Positions 50,907 through 60,332 of a stretch of DNA of 64,000 bases are shown in pieces. The first letter of the stretch is position 1, and every line of letters starts with the position of its first letter. The stretch spans positions 2,976,001 to 3,040,000 of the forward strand of contig CAVSKO010000002.1 in assembly GCA_963728545.1 (NCBI GenBank). Reading direction: 5' to 3'. Position numbers and translations under genes: made by a program. The notes beneath the pieces were generated by a model. The model was not told the DNA's origin. It searched no databases and worked only from the letters and a program-made list of their open reading frames with translations. The DNA comes from DASUNP01 sp963728545. Lineage in GTDB: Bacteria > Acidobacteriota > Blastocatellia > UBA7656.

Positions 50907-51083
50907 TTATAGAGTCATGATGTGGTCTATAACACCCTTGGCGATTTGAAGTGCAGTCTCTTTTTTTGTGTACAACATAGAGGATCTAGTACCGAGTATT
51001 TTAGGAATCTGGTATTTCCATCCTTTGCCGGTATTGGTAAGTTGAATTTCGTGTTCTTTATAATTTTCTATGTGATCTATCAT
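50907..51083 (-). CDS. Very small hypothetical protein (58 residues)
   Basis: Frame from ATG at 51083 (MIDHIENYKEHEIQL...) to TGA; a TTG 15 bases earlier is possible. The sequence has a strand-strand-helix pattern with YQIP in the middle and ETALQIAKGVIDHIM as a C-terminal helix, resembling small phage- or plasmid-type domains, but I do not recognise a family. It begins 18 bases after the stop of the CxxC/HxxxH mini-protein, suggesting a two-gene unit. The base composition is lower in GC than the neighbouring moeA gene, consistent with acquired DNA. Confidence 0.5.
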   Translation of the reverse strand: MIDHIENYKEHEIQLTNTGKGWKYQIPKILGTRSSMLYTKKETALQIAKGVIDHIMTL

Positions 51084-51101
51084 GACTACTCTCGACAAAG
51101 T

Positions 51102-51260
51102 TTATTCTCCTGTCACCAAAACACGTACTTTGTGTTGAGGATGGGTTTTGAGATGGCTCTCTACATCTTTTTTGGCTTCGGTCTGATCTGAACGCCGCTT
51201 TCCGCTCCAGCGGCAGTCCCGGCAGAGAGCAGTCCATTCTTTCTTTGTTCCTTTATTCAT
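51102..51260 (-). CDS. 52-residue putative zinc-finger mini-protein
   Basis: An open frame from ATG (51260) to TAA (51102), below usual length cut-offs. It reads MNKGTKKEWTALCRDCRWSG in its first 20 residues, then a charged helix and HLKTHPQH. The Cys13-x2-Cys16 ... His36-x3-His40 arrangement is that of a C2H2-like zinc-binding fold. Only a weak ribosome site is present (TTAGGG). It is followed after 18 bases by a 58-residue frame on the same strand. The function is unknown; such mini-proteins often bind nucleic acid. Confidence 0.45.
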   Translation of the reverse strand: MNKGTKKEWTALCRDCRWSGKRRSDQTEAKKDVESHLKTHPQHKVRVLVTGE

Positions 51261-51378
51261 CCCTAAGATTCTACCACAGGATGTGTATAAGTGGCATTAA
51301 CCATTCCCGCAGATATGCCATGATTAAGTAAAAAAGTTAATATCTCCATAAATGCCCTCCGTAGCATTCCTCGAAGCT

Positions 51379-51552
51379 AAAGCAGTTTTCGATTGAATGT
51401 ACGGGATTGGCAGAGACATCTCACCGCCGCAGACACAGAGAGCACAGAGCGGGCGCAGAGAAGACATAAAACTCTGCGCAACCTCTGTGTTCTCTGTGTC
51501 TCTGCGGTGAATCTTCTCGAATTACCTTACACTCATATGTAATTCGCTCTAG
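51379..51552. repeat. MITE-like palindrome, copy R4 (inverted relative to R3)
   Basis: It carries GTACGGGATTGGCAGAGACATCTCACC on one side and GCGGTGAATCTTCTCGAATTACC...TTACACTCATATGTAA on the other, the mirror image of R3. The central arms CACCGCCGCAGACACAGAG and CTCTGTGTCTCTGCGGTG enclose a less conserved middle. The adjoining sequence 51261-51378 and 51553-51720 shows no gene, hairpin or other feature that I can support. Confidence 0.8.
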
Positions 51553-51720
51553 TGGCACAATTACTGGCACAGTTTTCTGTAACGCCATCGGTGAGTTTAC
51601 CTCGGCAAATGTAGAGTCAAGCTTTCAATCTTTGCTTCGTAGTGGGTTTTGCACATCGGTAGTTTCAAGCCAACCGCTTGCTGACAACACGCAATCCAAA
51701 CGAACTCAGGCTGAAAGAAT

Positions 51721-52258
51721 GAAGCTCCGCGCAGCAAGCTGCGCGGTATCGCGCGCGTGCGCGAGTCGTCAGAATAGTTCGAGTTGCTGATTATGCAATT
51801 GCTTATACTCTTTTTCCCTGCCCTGCTGCTTTATGTACTTGCTGATCATCTGCTCGTTGCCGTGCTGTCCAACCGTGCTGATGTAATAGCCGTCCGTCCA
51901 GAACTCTCCGCCCCACAGTCTCTTCTTTACCTCCGGACACGCTGCAAAGATCTCCCTGGCCGTAATGCTCTTGATGATTTGTACGATCTTCTTCGGGCTG
52001 TACATCGGCACCGACTGCACCAGGAAATGGACGTGGTCTGTGTCGGTGCCTATCTCCAGAAACGTTATCTCATACCGCTTACTAATCTCAACACAAACCT
52101 CTTTGAGCTTCTGATCTACTTCGGAGCTAAATATCACTCTGCGATACTTCGCTGGACAAACTATGTGGTACAGCAGTACCGAAACGTTATGGCTCTTATG
52201 TATGAAGCGGCTCACTCATCCAGTATACTGACGCAGCAAGCTGCGGGGAACTAACCCC
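51721..52258 (-). mobile_element. IS200/IS605-type element with terminal hairpins
   Basis: A single transposase gene is flanked by subterminal hairpins rather than inverted ends: CCGCGCAGCAAGCTGCGCGG at 51727-51746 and CGCAGCAAGCTGCG at 52232-52245, which share the loop core GCAGCAAGCTGC. This is the arrangement of HUH-tyrosine elements that move as single strands. No accessory TnpB gene is present. One end lies directly behind the stop codon of the TcA toxin gene. Exact ends are estimated, since these elements make no target duplication. Confidence 0.7.
51769..52215 (-). CDS. IS200/IS605 family TnpA transposase (Y1 HUH)
   Basis: 148 residues, the usual length. It has LLYHIVCPAKYRRVIFS at the front, the HUH motif DHVHFLVQSVP, and the C-terminal catalytic-tyrosine region WTDGYYISTVGQHGNEQM with the helix ISKYIKQQGREKEY. 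It cuts and rejoins single-stranded DNA at the hairpin-marked ends. The frame appears intact. Confidence 0.93.
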   Translation of the reverse strand: MSRFIHKSHNVSVLLYHIVCPAKYRRVIFSSEVDQKLKEVCVEISKRYEITFLEIGTDTDHVHFLVQSVPMYSPKKIVQIIKSITAREIFAACPEVKKRLWGGEFWTDGYYISTVGQHGNEQMISKYIKQQGREKEYKQLHNQQLELF

Positions 52259-55200
52259 CTAGAGATTAGACAAGGCGGTGTACCGCAATTCAATCACCAC
52301 GTCTGTTAGATTCTTGAGAAGCTCTGGATTCGCATCATCAGGAATCTCTAATTGCCAGGTTGAAATCGCGCCGGTCCCTTCAAACGGCAAGTACCGGTCA
52401 TCAAAGAAACTCAGCTCGAAGACGCCGCTATCGTTGATCCCTTGAGAAAGCGCGATCTGCTGACTCACACGGAAATCCGTGCGCGGCTCTGCCTTCGGCA
52501 GGAGGCGTACTTTATTGGACGTCTGGGTCAGTGTGGCATGGATGTTCTGATAAGGCCCCAGCAGCGCCGGCAAGGTGACGGATAAACTGTGAATCTGTCG
52601 GCGGTAATGGCCGGAGTAATCATCATTGAACATCTTTTCGTCCAACCTGAAGGTGCATTTCCCACGCTGCTTCAATTTATTAAAATCGTCCCGAAACTTC
52701 GTCGTCAGGGAAATGGTCTTCACGATTTCCAGACGCCGCCGGTTATTATCCATACAGGCCTTCTCCAGTCGTTGCAGATCGAGCATGAGCGCTTCCCCTG
52801 CGAGAAGCCCTTTGTGCAGGTCGTCCCAGTAAGCGGTCTGGATGAAGGTCTGCGTTTCGCCCTGCTCGAACTGCCAGGCGCTCTCAGCCGATAGCGCCAG
52901 GCTGTACGCCAGTTGATAGGCCTGGAAATAGATTGAAGAGAGCCGCCCCGTCATCCACTGGTAAAGGTCTTGATTGGTAAATCGGGATTTCAAGAAGGAC
53001 TCAACTTCGGCAGCCTGACTGACGGCTTTTTCAAAGCTGGCAATATCGGCCTTGGCAATCTCGACCTGCCCCTGAGCCGACTCAATCTGCTTGTTAATCT
53101 GATCCACATCAAGCCGCGCCAGCTCTCGTTGCAGCAGCCATTCTTCGGCCCGCCGCAGGTATTGCGCTTGCGTCGCGGCCAGCCCCGCCTGTTGACTATA
53201 CATACTGCCGAAGGCGTCCGACATGTTCGCGCCTTCGCTGATGGCCGAACCCGGTTGGAAATCGCCGTCAGCGAGCCCGTAAACGGTCGGGATCAGGTGG
53301 GCAATTAACGCTCCCCCTCGCAACTCTGCGGAGATTCCATGTGTGTTGATGGCATCCAGTTCCAGCTTGACCTGCGCCAGCTCTTTTTCCTGCGCGGTAT
53401 CACCGGCCAATAATGCAACCCGTCCCTCTTCAAGCAACTGGCTGTAATAATCCACACGGAAGCCGGCGGCCTTCAACCCGGCATTCAACGAATCCGCCGT
53501 GGCCTGTGCCGATTCCAGTTGCGTCTGTTTCAGCGAACGACTCAGCTCGAGCATCGCGCTTTCATGCGTCGTGCGTAACAGGTCCAACTGGTCTGCGTCG
53601 CCCCTTTCAATAATACCGAGCAGGGTGGCGCCGAATTGAATCACCGTCGAGGTCACTTCCTTTGCTTTTTCAACCACGTACCTGAACCGGTAATGGGGCA
53701 CCGGCACAGATGCCCCGCCCAGCAGCGCGCCAACACCGGCTGCGGCCACGGCCTCGGCCAATCGTTTCGGATCGAGCGGCGGCTGAAACAGCGGCAGATT
53801 CTGCGGCGCGCCGTCAATCGTCAGGTTATGTCGCAGGTTGAAGAGCCGGCCTTCGACCTGATCCCAGTAAGCGAGGAACTGCTCGTTTTCAGGTGCGCCG
53901 AAATAGAGACCGGGGATGAAATTGTTCGGCGTATGAATGGCGCGAACTTCAGGCCCATCGGGCAAATCTTGCTCAAGCCGGATGAGGAATTCAGGGATTT
54001 CGCTGCCGCTTGCTTGCCCGCGCAAAGCGCCAACGGTCGTCACCGGCGGTAGCATCGACTCGCCGGCGTCTACGGGTTTCTTCCCGAGAAGGTCAAAGGC
54101 CAGCACATAGAGCATAGTGGCTTCGACCAGCGTTTCACGGGTGTCTTGTCGGAATAGCTGGTCGGCCCGGTCCAACAGGTTTTGGATATAGCGCATCACG
54201 ACATATTTCTGCCACGCCAGCGGCCGCAACTCGGCAATCGCCTGCGGGTCGAACGGATCGTTAAAATAGCGGTTGAGTTGTGCGACGTCGCCGAGTTCTT
54301 CTTCCAACTCAACCTCCGGGTCCCGGCTGAGTTCGGCTTTCAATAGCGGGTTATTTGCGCGGCGCAACCCGATGTAGCGCCAGAAGCGATCCTGGTCGGT
54401 TCCGCCGTCGCGCACGAGTGGGTTAAAGATGTAGTGATACCACTTGCGGGCGAGGTCGAATTGCTGCCCGGTGTTGAAGGTGTTGGCGACCAGCAACGGC
54501 ATGAAGAAAAACAACTCCTGAAAGTAGACGCCGTTGGCGCCTTGAAAATCGAGCGTATCTGACGGTTTTGGATCAGCCGCATCAAGCCCCAGTTGACTGA
54601 AGCTGTCCTCGCTTTCCAGTTGCGTGGAAGGCTGTAGCAGCCCGTCTATTCCTTCGGCAAATAGCAATTCACTCAATTTGTGAACGGCTGTTGAATTCAA
54701 TCGAATGTACTGTGTCTTGTCTCCACTCTTTGGAATAGCCAGGTAGTCGGAGTGACCTGTGTCAAGAATAAACCAGTCACCGAAGCCGCTGACATTCGTC
54801 TTCGTGCTGCCTGCCGGGAGCGGCGCAGGGGCGCTCTCCAACACGAACTCCCTCGATGCCAGTTGCCTTATCTCCGCCTCGCTCAGCGCGCGATCAAAGA
54901 TCCGGAGATCATCCAATATTCCGTTAAACCCTTCGCCTATGCGAACTGAACCTGATAGCGAGCCAGTAAAATCCTCCACGGCTGATACCATTTCACCATC
55001 AACGAGAATCATTGCGCGGGCACCAGAAATAATAGCAGCAATGTGATGCCAGGAATTCGTGTTCACCAGGTGTCTTTGTTGGAAACCCCACAGAAAGCTC
55101 TGGCTGTTCCTGTACGCCAATAACACGCTCCCGTCTGCGAATCTCCGGAGAGGGTCTCCCATTCCCTGGAAAGGGTCTCCAACAACTTCATTGAGGCGGT

Positions 55201-58200
55201 TTACTATGAAGGCGATGCCGCCGCCGGGAGCAGTGAAAACTTTTCCGCCTTGTCCCTGGCTGATTCTCACCCAGGTAGAAATGGTATAGTTGTTCGAGTT
55301 TTGCCCAAAATCTAAAATCAAAGGGGCGGAGGCGCCTTCAAACAGAAACGCCGCCGCCGCATCACCAAACCGGTTATCTACGCGCTTGAGCCCATCGCCG
55401 CCTATCTTTGAGCCATCAGAAGCGACCCCCTTGCTCAACACGATACGGGCGGGAAAATTAGGAACCAATGTCTGTCCGACGGTTGCCAGGAATCCCGAAT
55501 ATTTGATGGTAATTTGCTTTTCATTGGCTAGATAAACGAGGTCTATGCGTTGCCACACCGCAGCCTCGGCTTTCTCTCTGGTATTCACCTCTGCGGGCAG
55601 TTTGATGGGATCACCGATGGTCTGCGGGGCTACCCAGTTCTTTGAGAATTTGCAGAACGAATAATGAAGCTGGGCTTCAAACCGATTCCCCTTTTCCACC
55701 GCCTGACCCGCCGTAGCTGAACTGCTGGAAGCCTCGCGATCTGACGGAGCGGGTTTGATCTCCACCCAAAAAACAAACAGCTTATTAAAGGCAAACACCG
55801 GTGACAAATACCTGCTCGGAATTTGCAGATTGATCTTCAGCCAGGGTGTCCACCCGGTCTCTGCATACCGATCATTGATAAGCTCGAAAGTTCCTGTGCG
55901 GTAATAATATTGGTATGGCCTGGTTACCGACCGCCCGATGAGGTAGAGATCTCTTTCCGGCTGTGCCGGGTTTATCGGGTCAGCCACCTGATGAACATAG
56001 CTTCCGGCAATCTTCAGATTGGCGACTTCGGCCAGTCCGTCCAGGTAAGTCATGACCGCGTCTTCAATGCTCTCTTCGCGGATGTGCGTCTGGTGCAGCG
56101 CCTGTTCCAGTTGCGCAAAGAGCGGCGTCTTATCCCTGCGCAGTTCCGGTTCCAGATAGGTTTCAGGATAGAGGAAAATTTTCCGGTTCGCTTCCCACAC
56201 GCGATAGGTCTGCATCCACTCCCACCACTGGTCGAACTCTTTGGTCAGCGTTACGTTCTGTTCGAGTTGCATCTGGCAGCGATAAAGATAAAGCTGCATG
56301 CCGCTGATGGCCTCTGCGACAACCGAAGTCTGAAATGCGCCGCTCGTCTCGACATCAATCAGCAGGTATTCATAAAGCTCGCGCGATGTCGGAACCGCGA
56401 TGCGCTGCTTGTTTAATAAGTCGAGCACGACGGGAACCAACACGTCTCGTCTCTTTTCGGCAAGCGCAACTTGCAACGGCGCGTAAACCGTCTCCCAATC
56501 GGTATCGCTATATTTTGCTTTGACAGCCGCAAGCGTAGATTGCGAGGCTTCGGAGAAGGCGGCAAAGTCGTTCTGCCCGCGCAGCCGATCCAGCTTAATC
56601 AAGGTCTCAATTGTTAGCCCCAGTTTGCGGCTCAAAGCAAAACAGGATTGCAAACGCTCCAACCCTTCGACCGTCGCCCACGGCTTATCCATCCGTAGCC
56701 CCGGCCAGAGATGCTGGGCGAGTTGCTCAATTTGTTCCGCTTCCCAGCCCGTGATGCCTGTGAGGAAGGCAAAGGCAGTTTGCCTTTCTGACTCAAGGGC
56801 GAGTTTGAAGTAACGCAGCAACTGATGCTGTTGGTCTTGGAGGGTGATGCAGAGTTGTTTGTAATCGCTCAACCGCCGGACAACCTCCAACGACAATTTG
56901 CGAGGTTGGGAAATGCCAAAAAATTCCGGGTGAACGAGCAGCGCTTTTATTTCGGAAGGGCTGAGATGCAAGCTCGCGCTCAATTCTACATAACGGTTGA
57001 TCAGTTCCAGCGTTTTGAGTGTTTGGTTAAAGATTTGGCGTTGTTGAGGTGTATCGGCAGTTCCATTGAGCGAAACGGGGTCAGTCAAAATCGGCCATAA
57101 GATCAATGAGAAAAAACCGGCTTGCGGCGATATCCAGTTCTGTATCTGGGCCATGAGTAGGTGCGACACCTTGAACAATCCACCCAGTTGGTCTTCCAAA
57201 ACTTTCTTCTGCTGGCTGTGATGCTGCTCCAGCTTTTTTTTGCGCTGGTCAAGAGAATTCTTGATGGCGCTTGGGCGCGCGGGCGTGCCGGAGGATTCGG
57301 CCAGCAGATGGGCGGCCTTTGGAGCTTGCACTACAACGCCTCCTTTATCCACTACCAACTCCAGCAATTTCGCTGTCACCGGCTGGCCTTCAGGCAGACT
57401 CCTTAATGCAGGCTCGAAAACCGGCAAGCGCGACGATACCTTCTGCGGCTTCCCGTTTTGACCAGAGTTCGCTTGAGCAGGCAGGCTACCGGGTGAGACT
57501 CGCGTGGGCGAAAAAGCGCTCTGCAATTGCTGGATAAACTTCTCAGCCGTGTCGTGCGCCACGCCCGTGCGAATTGTGGCGTTCGTTTCGCCCGTGAGAA
57601 TGTAATGGAGTTTGTCTGGGCTGAGCGAAAAGAGACGCTTCAAGTCTCGCGTTTTGGCGAGACGGTCGATCACCTCTACCGTTTCGTCAGAAAACGATCT
57701 GGTCACGGCTTCGAGCGCCTGCGGCCCCATCAACTCTAAAATCTCAAGCACCTCCCGCACCGACAGTTCAAACATTTTCGCAAGCAAGCTCAAGCGATAG
57801 AGCGCAGCAAAGGAGTCGGCGTTGAGTACCAACCCTCTGCCGACCCTGGGCGCGAGCACGGCAAAGACCGATAGAAGCGCTTCCTGCATCAGCATCAGTT
57901 CGTCTTGAGTTACGCCCAGCGCAGCCATCAAGCGGTGGGCAATCGGCTGATTGCCGGCAACCGTCTTCCCCTCTTCCCAAAGCAAACCTGAGTTGGGCTC
58001 CAAAGGCTGCTCTTTTGCGCTCAATTTGTTGTAGACCTGATCAAAAAATGTCTTGCCGTTTGTGCCGCCGAAATCCCTGAGCCGTTTGCCCAGCAGGGTG
58101 CAGGCTTCGTCAATGGACAAGCCGTAATTCTTTTGCCACTGCCGAACCTGCGCCAGCAACGTGAGCTGTTCCGCTTCCGTAATTGTGAGGGCGGTCACGG

Positions 58201-60205
58201 TCTGCAATATCCAGTCGAGGTCGGTAAACGAAAGCTCGGTCTTTGCGCTGAGACGAATTATGCGATGGATATTATCTAGTCGAGCAAGGCTCAAATTATC
58301 CAGCATGCCTGTTTGCTCATTAATTTCCACCGGAGGCCGCGCTTCACCAGTCGCGTTGATAAAGAATTCATTGCGCAATGCAAGATCGGATAGCTCTTCT
58401 TCGCTCAGATCACCATAAATCAGTTCGACCAATTTTGTCGGCGTCAGACCGGTCTGATTGAGAAATAGTTTGATGTCTGCCAGTTCTTGATCGGCATCAA
58501 TCGGGTTCACAGTTTCGGGCAGCCCGAAAGCTTCCCGAAGACGCATTGAGAGCGCCTGTTCGTCAGTCGGCCGAGGCGCTGTGAGCAGTTCCGTTTCTCT
58601 GGGAGATAAACCGAGAGACTCGGCATAAATCGGCCCTGCGAATTCTTTTTCGGGATCAACAAACGCGTTCCAGAGTTCGGGCAAGCTGGATTTCAGAAGT
58701 CCGAGGTTGGCGCGAATCTCTTCGGTCGGCAGGTTGAACGGCAGCGCAAACGGAAAGCTATTTTGAGCGAGTAATTCATAGACCGTGTCGTGCTCTTCTT
58801 CGACCTTCGAGCGCTGCGCGGCGAGGTGTCGTATTTCATCTATGGTAAGCGCGCGGTTATGAATCAGGACTTCATCCAATGTCCCTGTGAAGCCCTCACC
58901 AATGAAAACTGATCCCGCTAGCGTGCCGGTAAAACGCCCCACGCTTGATACCATTTCACCATCAACGAAAACCATTGCGCCCCCAGAGACTACGGCAGCA
59001 ATGTGATGCCAGGTATCCGAGCTTAATCGTCTTATTTTACGGGCATCCCACAGGAACTCACCGCCACCGTACAACAACACGGTCCCGGCTGCGTCTCCTA
59101 AGTTAACGCCTCCAAAGACTTCATCGTTGCGGTTTATCTGGAAGATGAGGTCGCTGCCGGCGGGAGCATGGAAAACTATCCCGCCCTGTCCGTCGCTGAT
59201 TCTTACCCAGGCCGAGAGTGTGAATTGGAGAGATGAATCCAGCGGTCGAGTTGTGAGTGTTGTATTACCATCGAACCTGAAGGCCGTGCTTTCCGTTGAA
59301 CGTCCCGCCACATAGCGCTCCGTTCCACTCAGAGAAACGCCTACATTGAGATCTGATATAGCTCCAATAACGGGGGTTGCTGCATCCTTAATTGTGCCCT
59401 CAAAGCGCAGGTGGGAGAGTGGGGAAAAAACAGCCTGGCCAATCAGATTATGCATCCCCGGCGCGCGGTTGATGATCTGTTCCTCCAGCACGCGGTTGAC
59501 GATCTCCAGTTTCGGCGCCAGCGTTTCCGTCTGCTCGGCGTCAAGCCGTATGCGGTTGAGGTCGGGGCGGCGGTCTTCCAGCCTGAACTCGGCAGCAACA
59601 TTATTGTCTTGCACCGTGAGCTGCCTGAAATGAAACAGGTCCATGAGATAGGCCGCAGGCGAAAAGATCGAGCGATCCGTCGGCACGGTTTGAAAATCGA
59701 GACCGCCGAACAACTCTTCATAACTCGGCAGGTGGCCGTGCTTGTCATCGGTTTCGGCGCTGACGTTATCGGCAAGCAAGGCGCGATAGTGCGCGCCCGT
59801 ATGATCTTGCAGGCTCATGAAATGAAAAGCGATCTGTGTGCGGCGGGCGAGCGCTCTGGCGTGCGTCCGGGCGGCCAGCTCGTCATTATTATTGAAGGCA
59901 TCGTGGAAGTCGCGGATGAACTCGCCTTCGGTCATTGAGGCGATCTGAACACATGAAGTTAACCCCTTTGCCAAAAGCGCCTGCGCCAATGCGATATCTC
60001 TTGTCACAAAGAAGAGTCGCTGTAGAGCCTGAAGCAGCGGCACCAACTCGTCTTTTGAGAGGTTTGTAAAATTCAGTTCGGCGACTTGAGCGGGGTCCGA
60101 GAAATTAAATATGTTGAGGTCAAGGCCGGGGTGTTCAGACAAGAAGGTTCGTATGGAAGCCTGCTGCTCGCTAGTCAGCGCAGACAGAGTGATTGTGGTT
60201 ACCAT
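52259..60205 (-). CDS. Tc toxin subunit A (TcA) with two inserted LamG-like domains
   Basis: 2648 residues, starting behind AAAGGAGAG. The N-terminal helical part includes a VRP1/SpvA-like segment (PSYEELFGGLDFQTVPTDRS, SPAAYLMDLFHFRQLTV). A first concanavalin/LamG-like domain is at about 260-466 (SDTWHHIAAVVSGGAMVFVD) and a second at about 1581-1785 (TNSWHHIAAIISGARAMILV). Between them is the shell region; after them the translocation-channel part with long coiled helices (TQLESAQATADSLNAGLKAA, VDQINKQIESAQGQVEIAKA) and the C-terminal TcB-binding part (SFFDDRYLPFEGTGAISTWQ). TcA forms the pentameric, receptor-binding syringe that injects the TcB-TcC cocoon cargo. The stop codon abuts an IS200-type element. 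Confidence 0.9.
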   Translation of the reverse strand: MVTTITLSALTSEQQASIRTFLSEHPGLDLNIFNFSDPAQVAELNFTNLSKDELVPLLQALQRLFFVTRDIALAQALLAKGLTSCVQIASMTEGEFIRDFHDAFNNNDELAARTHARALARRTQIAFHFMSLQDHTGAHYRALLADNVSAETDDKHGHLPSYEELFGGLDFQTVPTDRSIFSPAAYLMDLFHFRQLTVQDNNVAAEFRLEDRRPDLNRIRLDAEQTETLAPKLEIVNRVLEEQIINRAPGMHNLIGQAVFSPLSHLRFEGTIKDAATPVIGAISDLNVGVSLSGTERYVAGRSTESTAFRFDGNTTLTTRPLDSSLQFTLSAWVRISDGQGGIVFHAPAGSDLIFQINRNDEVFGGVNLGDAAGTVLLYGGGEFLWDARKIRRLSSDTWHHIAAVVSGGAMVFVDGEMVSSVGRFTGTLAGSVFIGEGFTGTLDEVLIHNRALTIDEIRHLAAQRSKVEEEHDTVYELLAQNSFPFALPFNLPTEEIRANLGLLKSSLPELWNAFVDPEKEFAGPIYAESLGLSPRETELLTAPRPTDEQALSMRLREAFGLPETVNPIDADQELADIKLFLNQTGLTPTKLVELIYGDLSEEELSDLALRNEFFINATGEARPPVEINEQTGMLDNLSLARLDNIHRIIRLSAKTELSFTDLDWILQTVTALTITEAEQLTLLAQVRQWQKNYGLSIDEACTLLGKRLRDFGGTNGKTFFDQVYNKLSAKEQPLEPNSGLLWEEGKTVAGNQPIAHRLMAALGVTQDELMLMQEALLSVFAVLAPRVGRGLVLNADSFAALYRLSLLAKMFELSVREVLEILELMGPQALEAVTRSFSDETVEVIDRLAKTRDLKRLFSLSPDKLHYILTGETNATIRTGVAHDTAEKFIQQLQSAFSPTRVSPGSLPAQANSGQNGKPQKVSSRLPVFEPALRSLPEGQPVTAKLLELVVDKGGVVVQAPKAAHLLAESSGTPARPSAIKNSLDQRKKKLEQHHSQQKKVLEDQLGGLFKVSHLLMAQIQNWISPQAGFFSLILWPILTDPVSLNGTADTPQQRQIFNQTLKTLELINRYVELSASLHLSPSEIKALLVHPEFFGISQPRKLSLEVVRRLSDYKQLCITLQDQQHQLLRYFKLALESERQTAFAFLTGITGWEAEQIEQLAQHLWPGLRMDKPWATVEGLERLQSCFALSRKLGLTIETLIKLDRLRGQNDFAAFSEASQSTLAAVKAKYSDTDWETVYAPLQVALAEKRRDVLVPVVLDLLNKQRIAVPTSRELYEYLLIDVETSGAFQTSVVAEAISGMQLYLYRCQMQLEQNVTLTKEFDQWWEWMQTYRVWEANRKIFLYPETYLEPELRRDKTPLFAQLEQALHQTHIREESIEDAVMTYLDGLAEVANLKIAGSYVHQVADPINPAQPERDLYLIGRSVTRPYQYYYRTGTFELINDRYAETGWTPWLKINLQIPSRYLSPVFAFNKLFVFWVEIKPAPSDREASSSSATAGQAVEKGNRFEAQLHYSFCKFSKNWVAPQTIGDPIKLPAEVNTREKAEAAVWQRIDLVYLANEKQITIKYSGFLATVGQTLVPNFPARIVLSKGVASDGSKIGGDGLKRVDNRFGDAAAAFLFEGASAPLILDFGQNSNNYTISTWVRISQGQGGKVFTAPGGGIAFIVNRLNEVVGDPFQGMGDPLRRFADGSVLLAYRNSQSFLWGFQQRHLVNTNSWHHIAAIISGARAMILVDGEMVSAVEDFTGSLSGSVRIGEGFNGILDDLRIFDRALSEAEIRQLASREFVLESAPAPLPAGSTKTNVSGFGDWFILDTGHSDYLAIPKSGDKTQYIRLNSTAVHKLSELLFAEGIDGLLQPSTQLESEDSFSQLGLDAADPKPSDTLDFQGANGVYFQELFFFMPLLVANTFNTGQQFDLARKWYHYIFNPLVRDGGTDQDRFWRYIGLRRANNPLLKAELSRDPEVELEEELGDVAQLNRYFNDPFDPQAIAELRPLAWQKYVVMRYIQNLLDRADQLFRQDTRETLVEATMLYVLAFDLLGKKPVDAGESMLPPVTTVGALRGQASGSEIPEFLIRLEQDLPDGPEVRAIHTPNNFIPGLYFGAPENEQFLAYWDQVEGRLFNLRHNLTIDGAPQNLPLFQPPLDPKRLAEAVAAAGVGALLGGASVPVPHYRFRYVVEKAKEVTSTVIQFGATLLGIIERGDADQLDLLRTTHESAMLELSRSLKQTQLESAQATADSLNAGLKAAGFRVDYYSQLLEEGRVALLAGDTAQEKELAQVKLELDAINTHGISAELRGGALIAHLIPTVYGLADGDFQPGSAISEGANMSDAFGSMYSQQAGLAATQAQYLRRAEEWLLQRELARLDVDQINKQIESAQGQVEIAKADIASFEKAVSQAAEVESFLKSRFTNQDLYQWMTGRLSSIYFQAYQLAYSLALSAESAWQFEQGETQTFIQTAYWDDLHKGLLAGEALMLDLQRLEKACMDNNRRRLEIVKTISLTTKFRDDFNKLKQRGKCTFRLDEKMFNDDYSGHYRRQIHSLSVTLPALLGPYQNIHATLTQTSNKVRLLPKAEPRTDFRVSQQIALSQGINDSGVFELSFFDDRYLPFEGTGAISTWQLEIPDDANPELLKNLTDVVIELRYTALSNL

Positions 60206-60332
60206 TGTAATTATCTCTCCTTTGAGCTTCGCAAATTTCTATCTCAAAAAAATCTGCGGGTGAACTACTTTGTAAAGCCAAAACCAAAAGGCAAAAACTT
60301 AATTTCTTTCATACACAAAAACGAGAACCCGG

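Noticed and set aside
50922..51191. 89-residue hydrophobic plus-strand frame
   Set aside because: Antisense to the two mini-genes; composition is Phe/Ile-rich as expected from reversed Lys/Asn codons, and it lacks a start signal.
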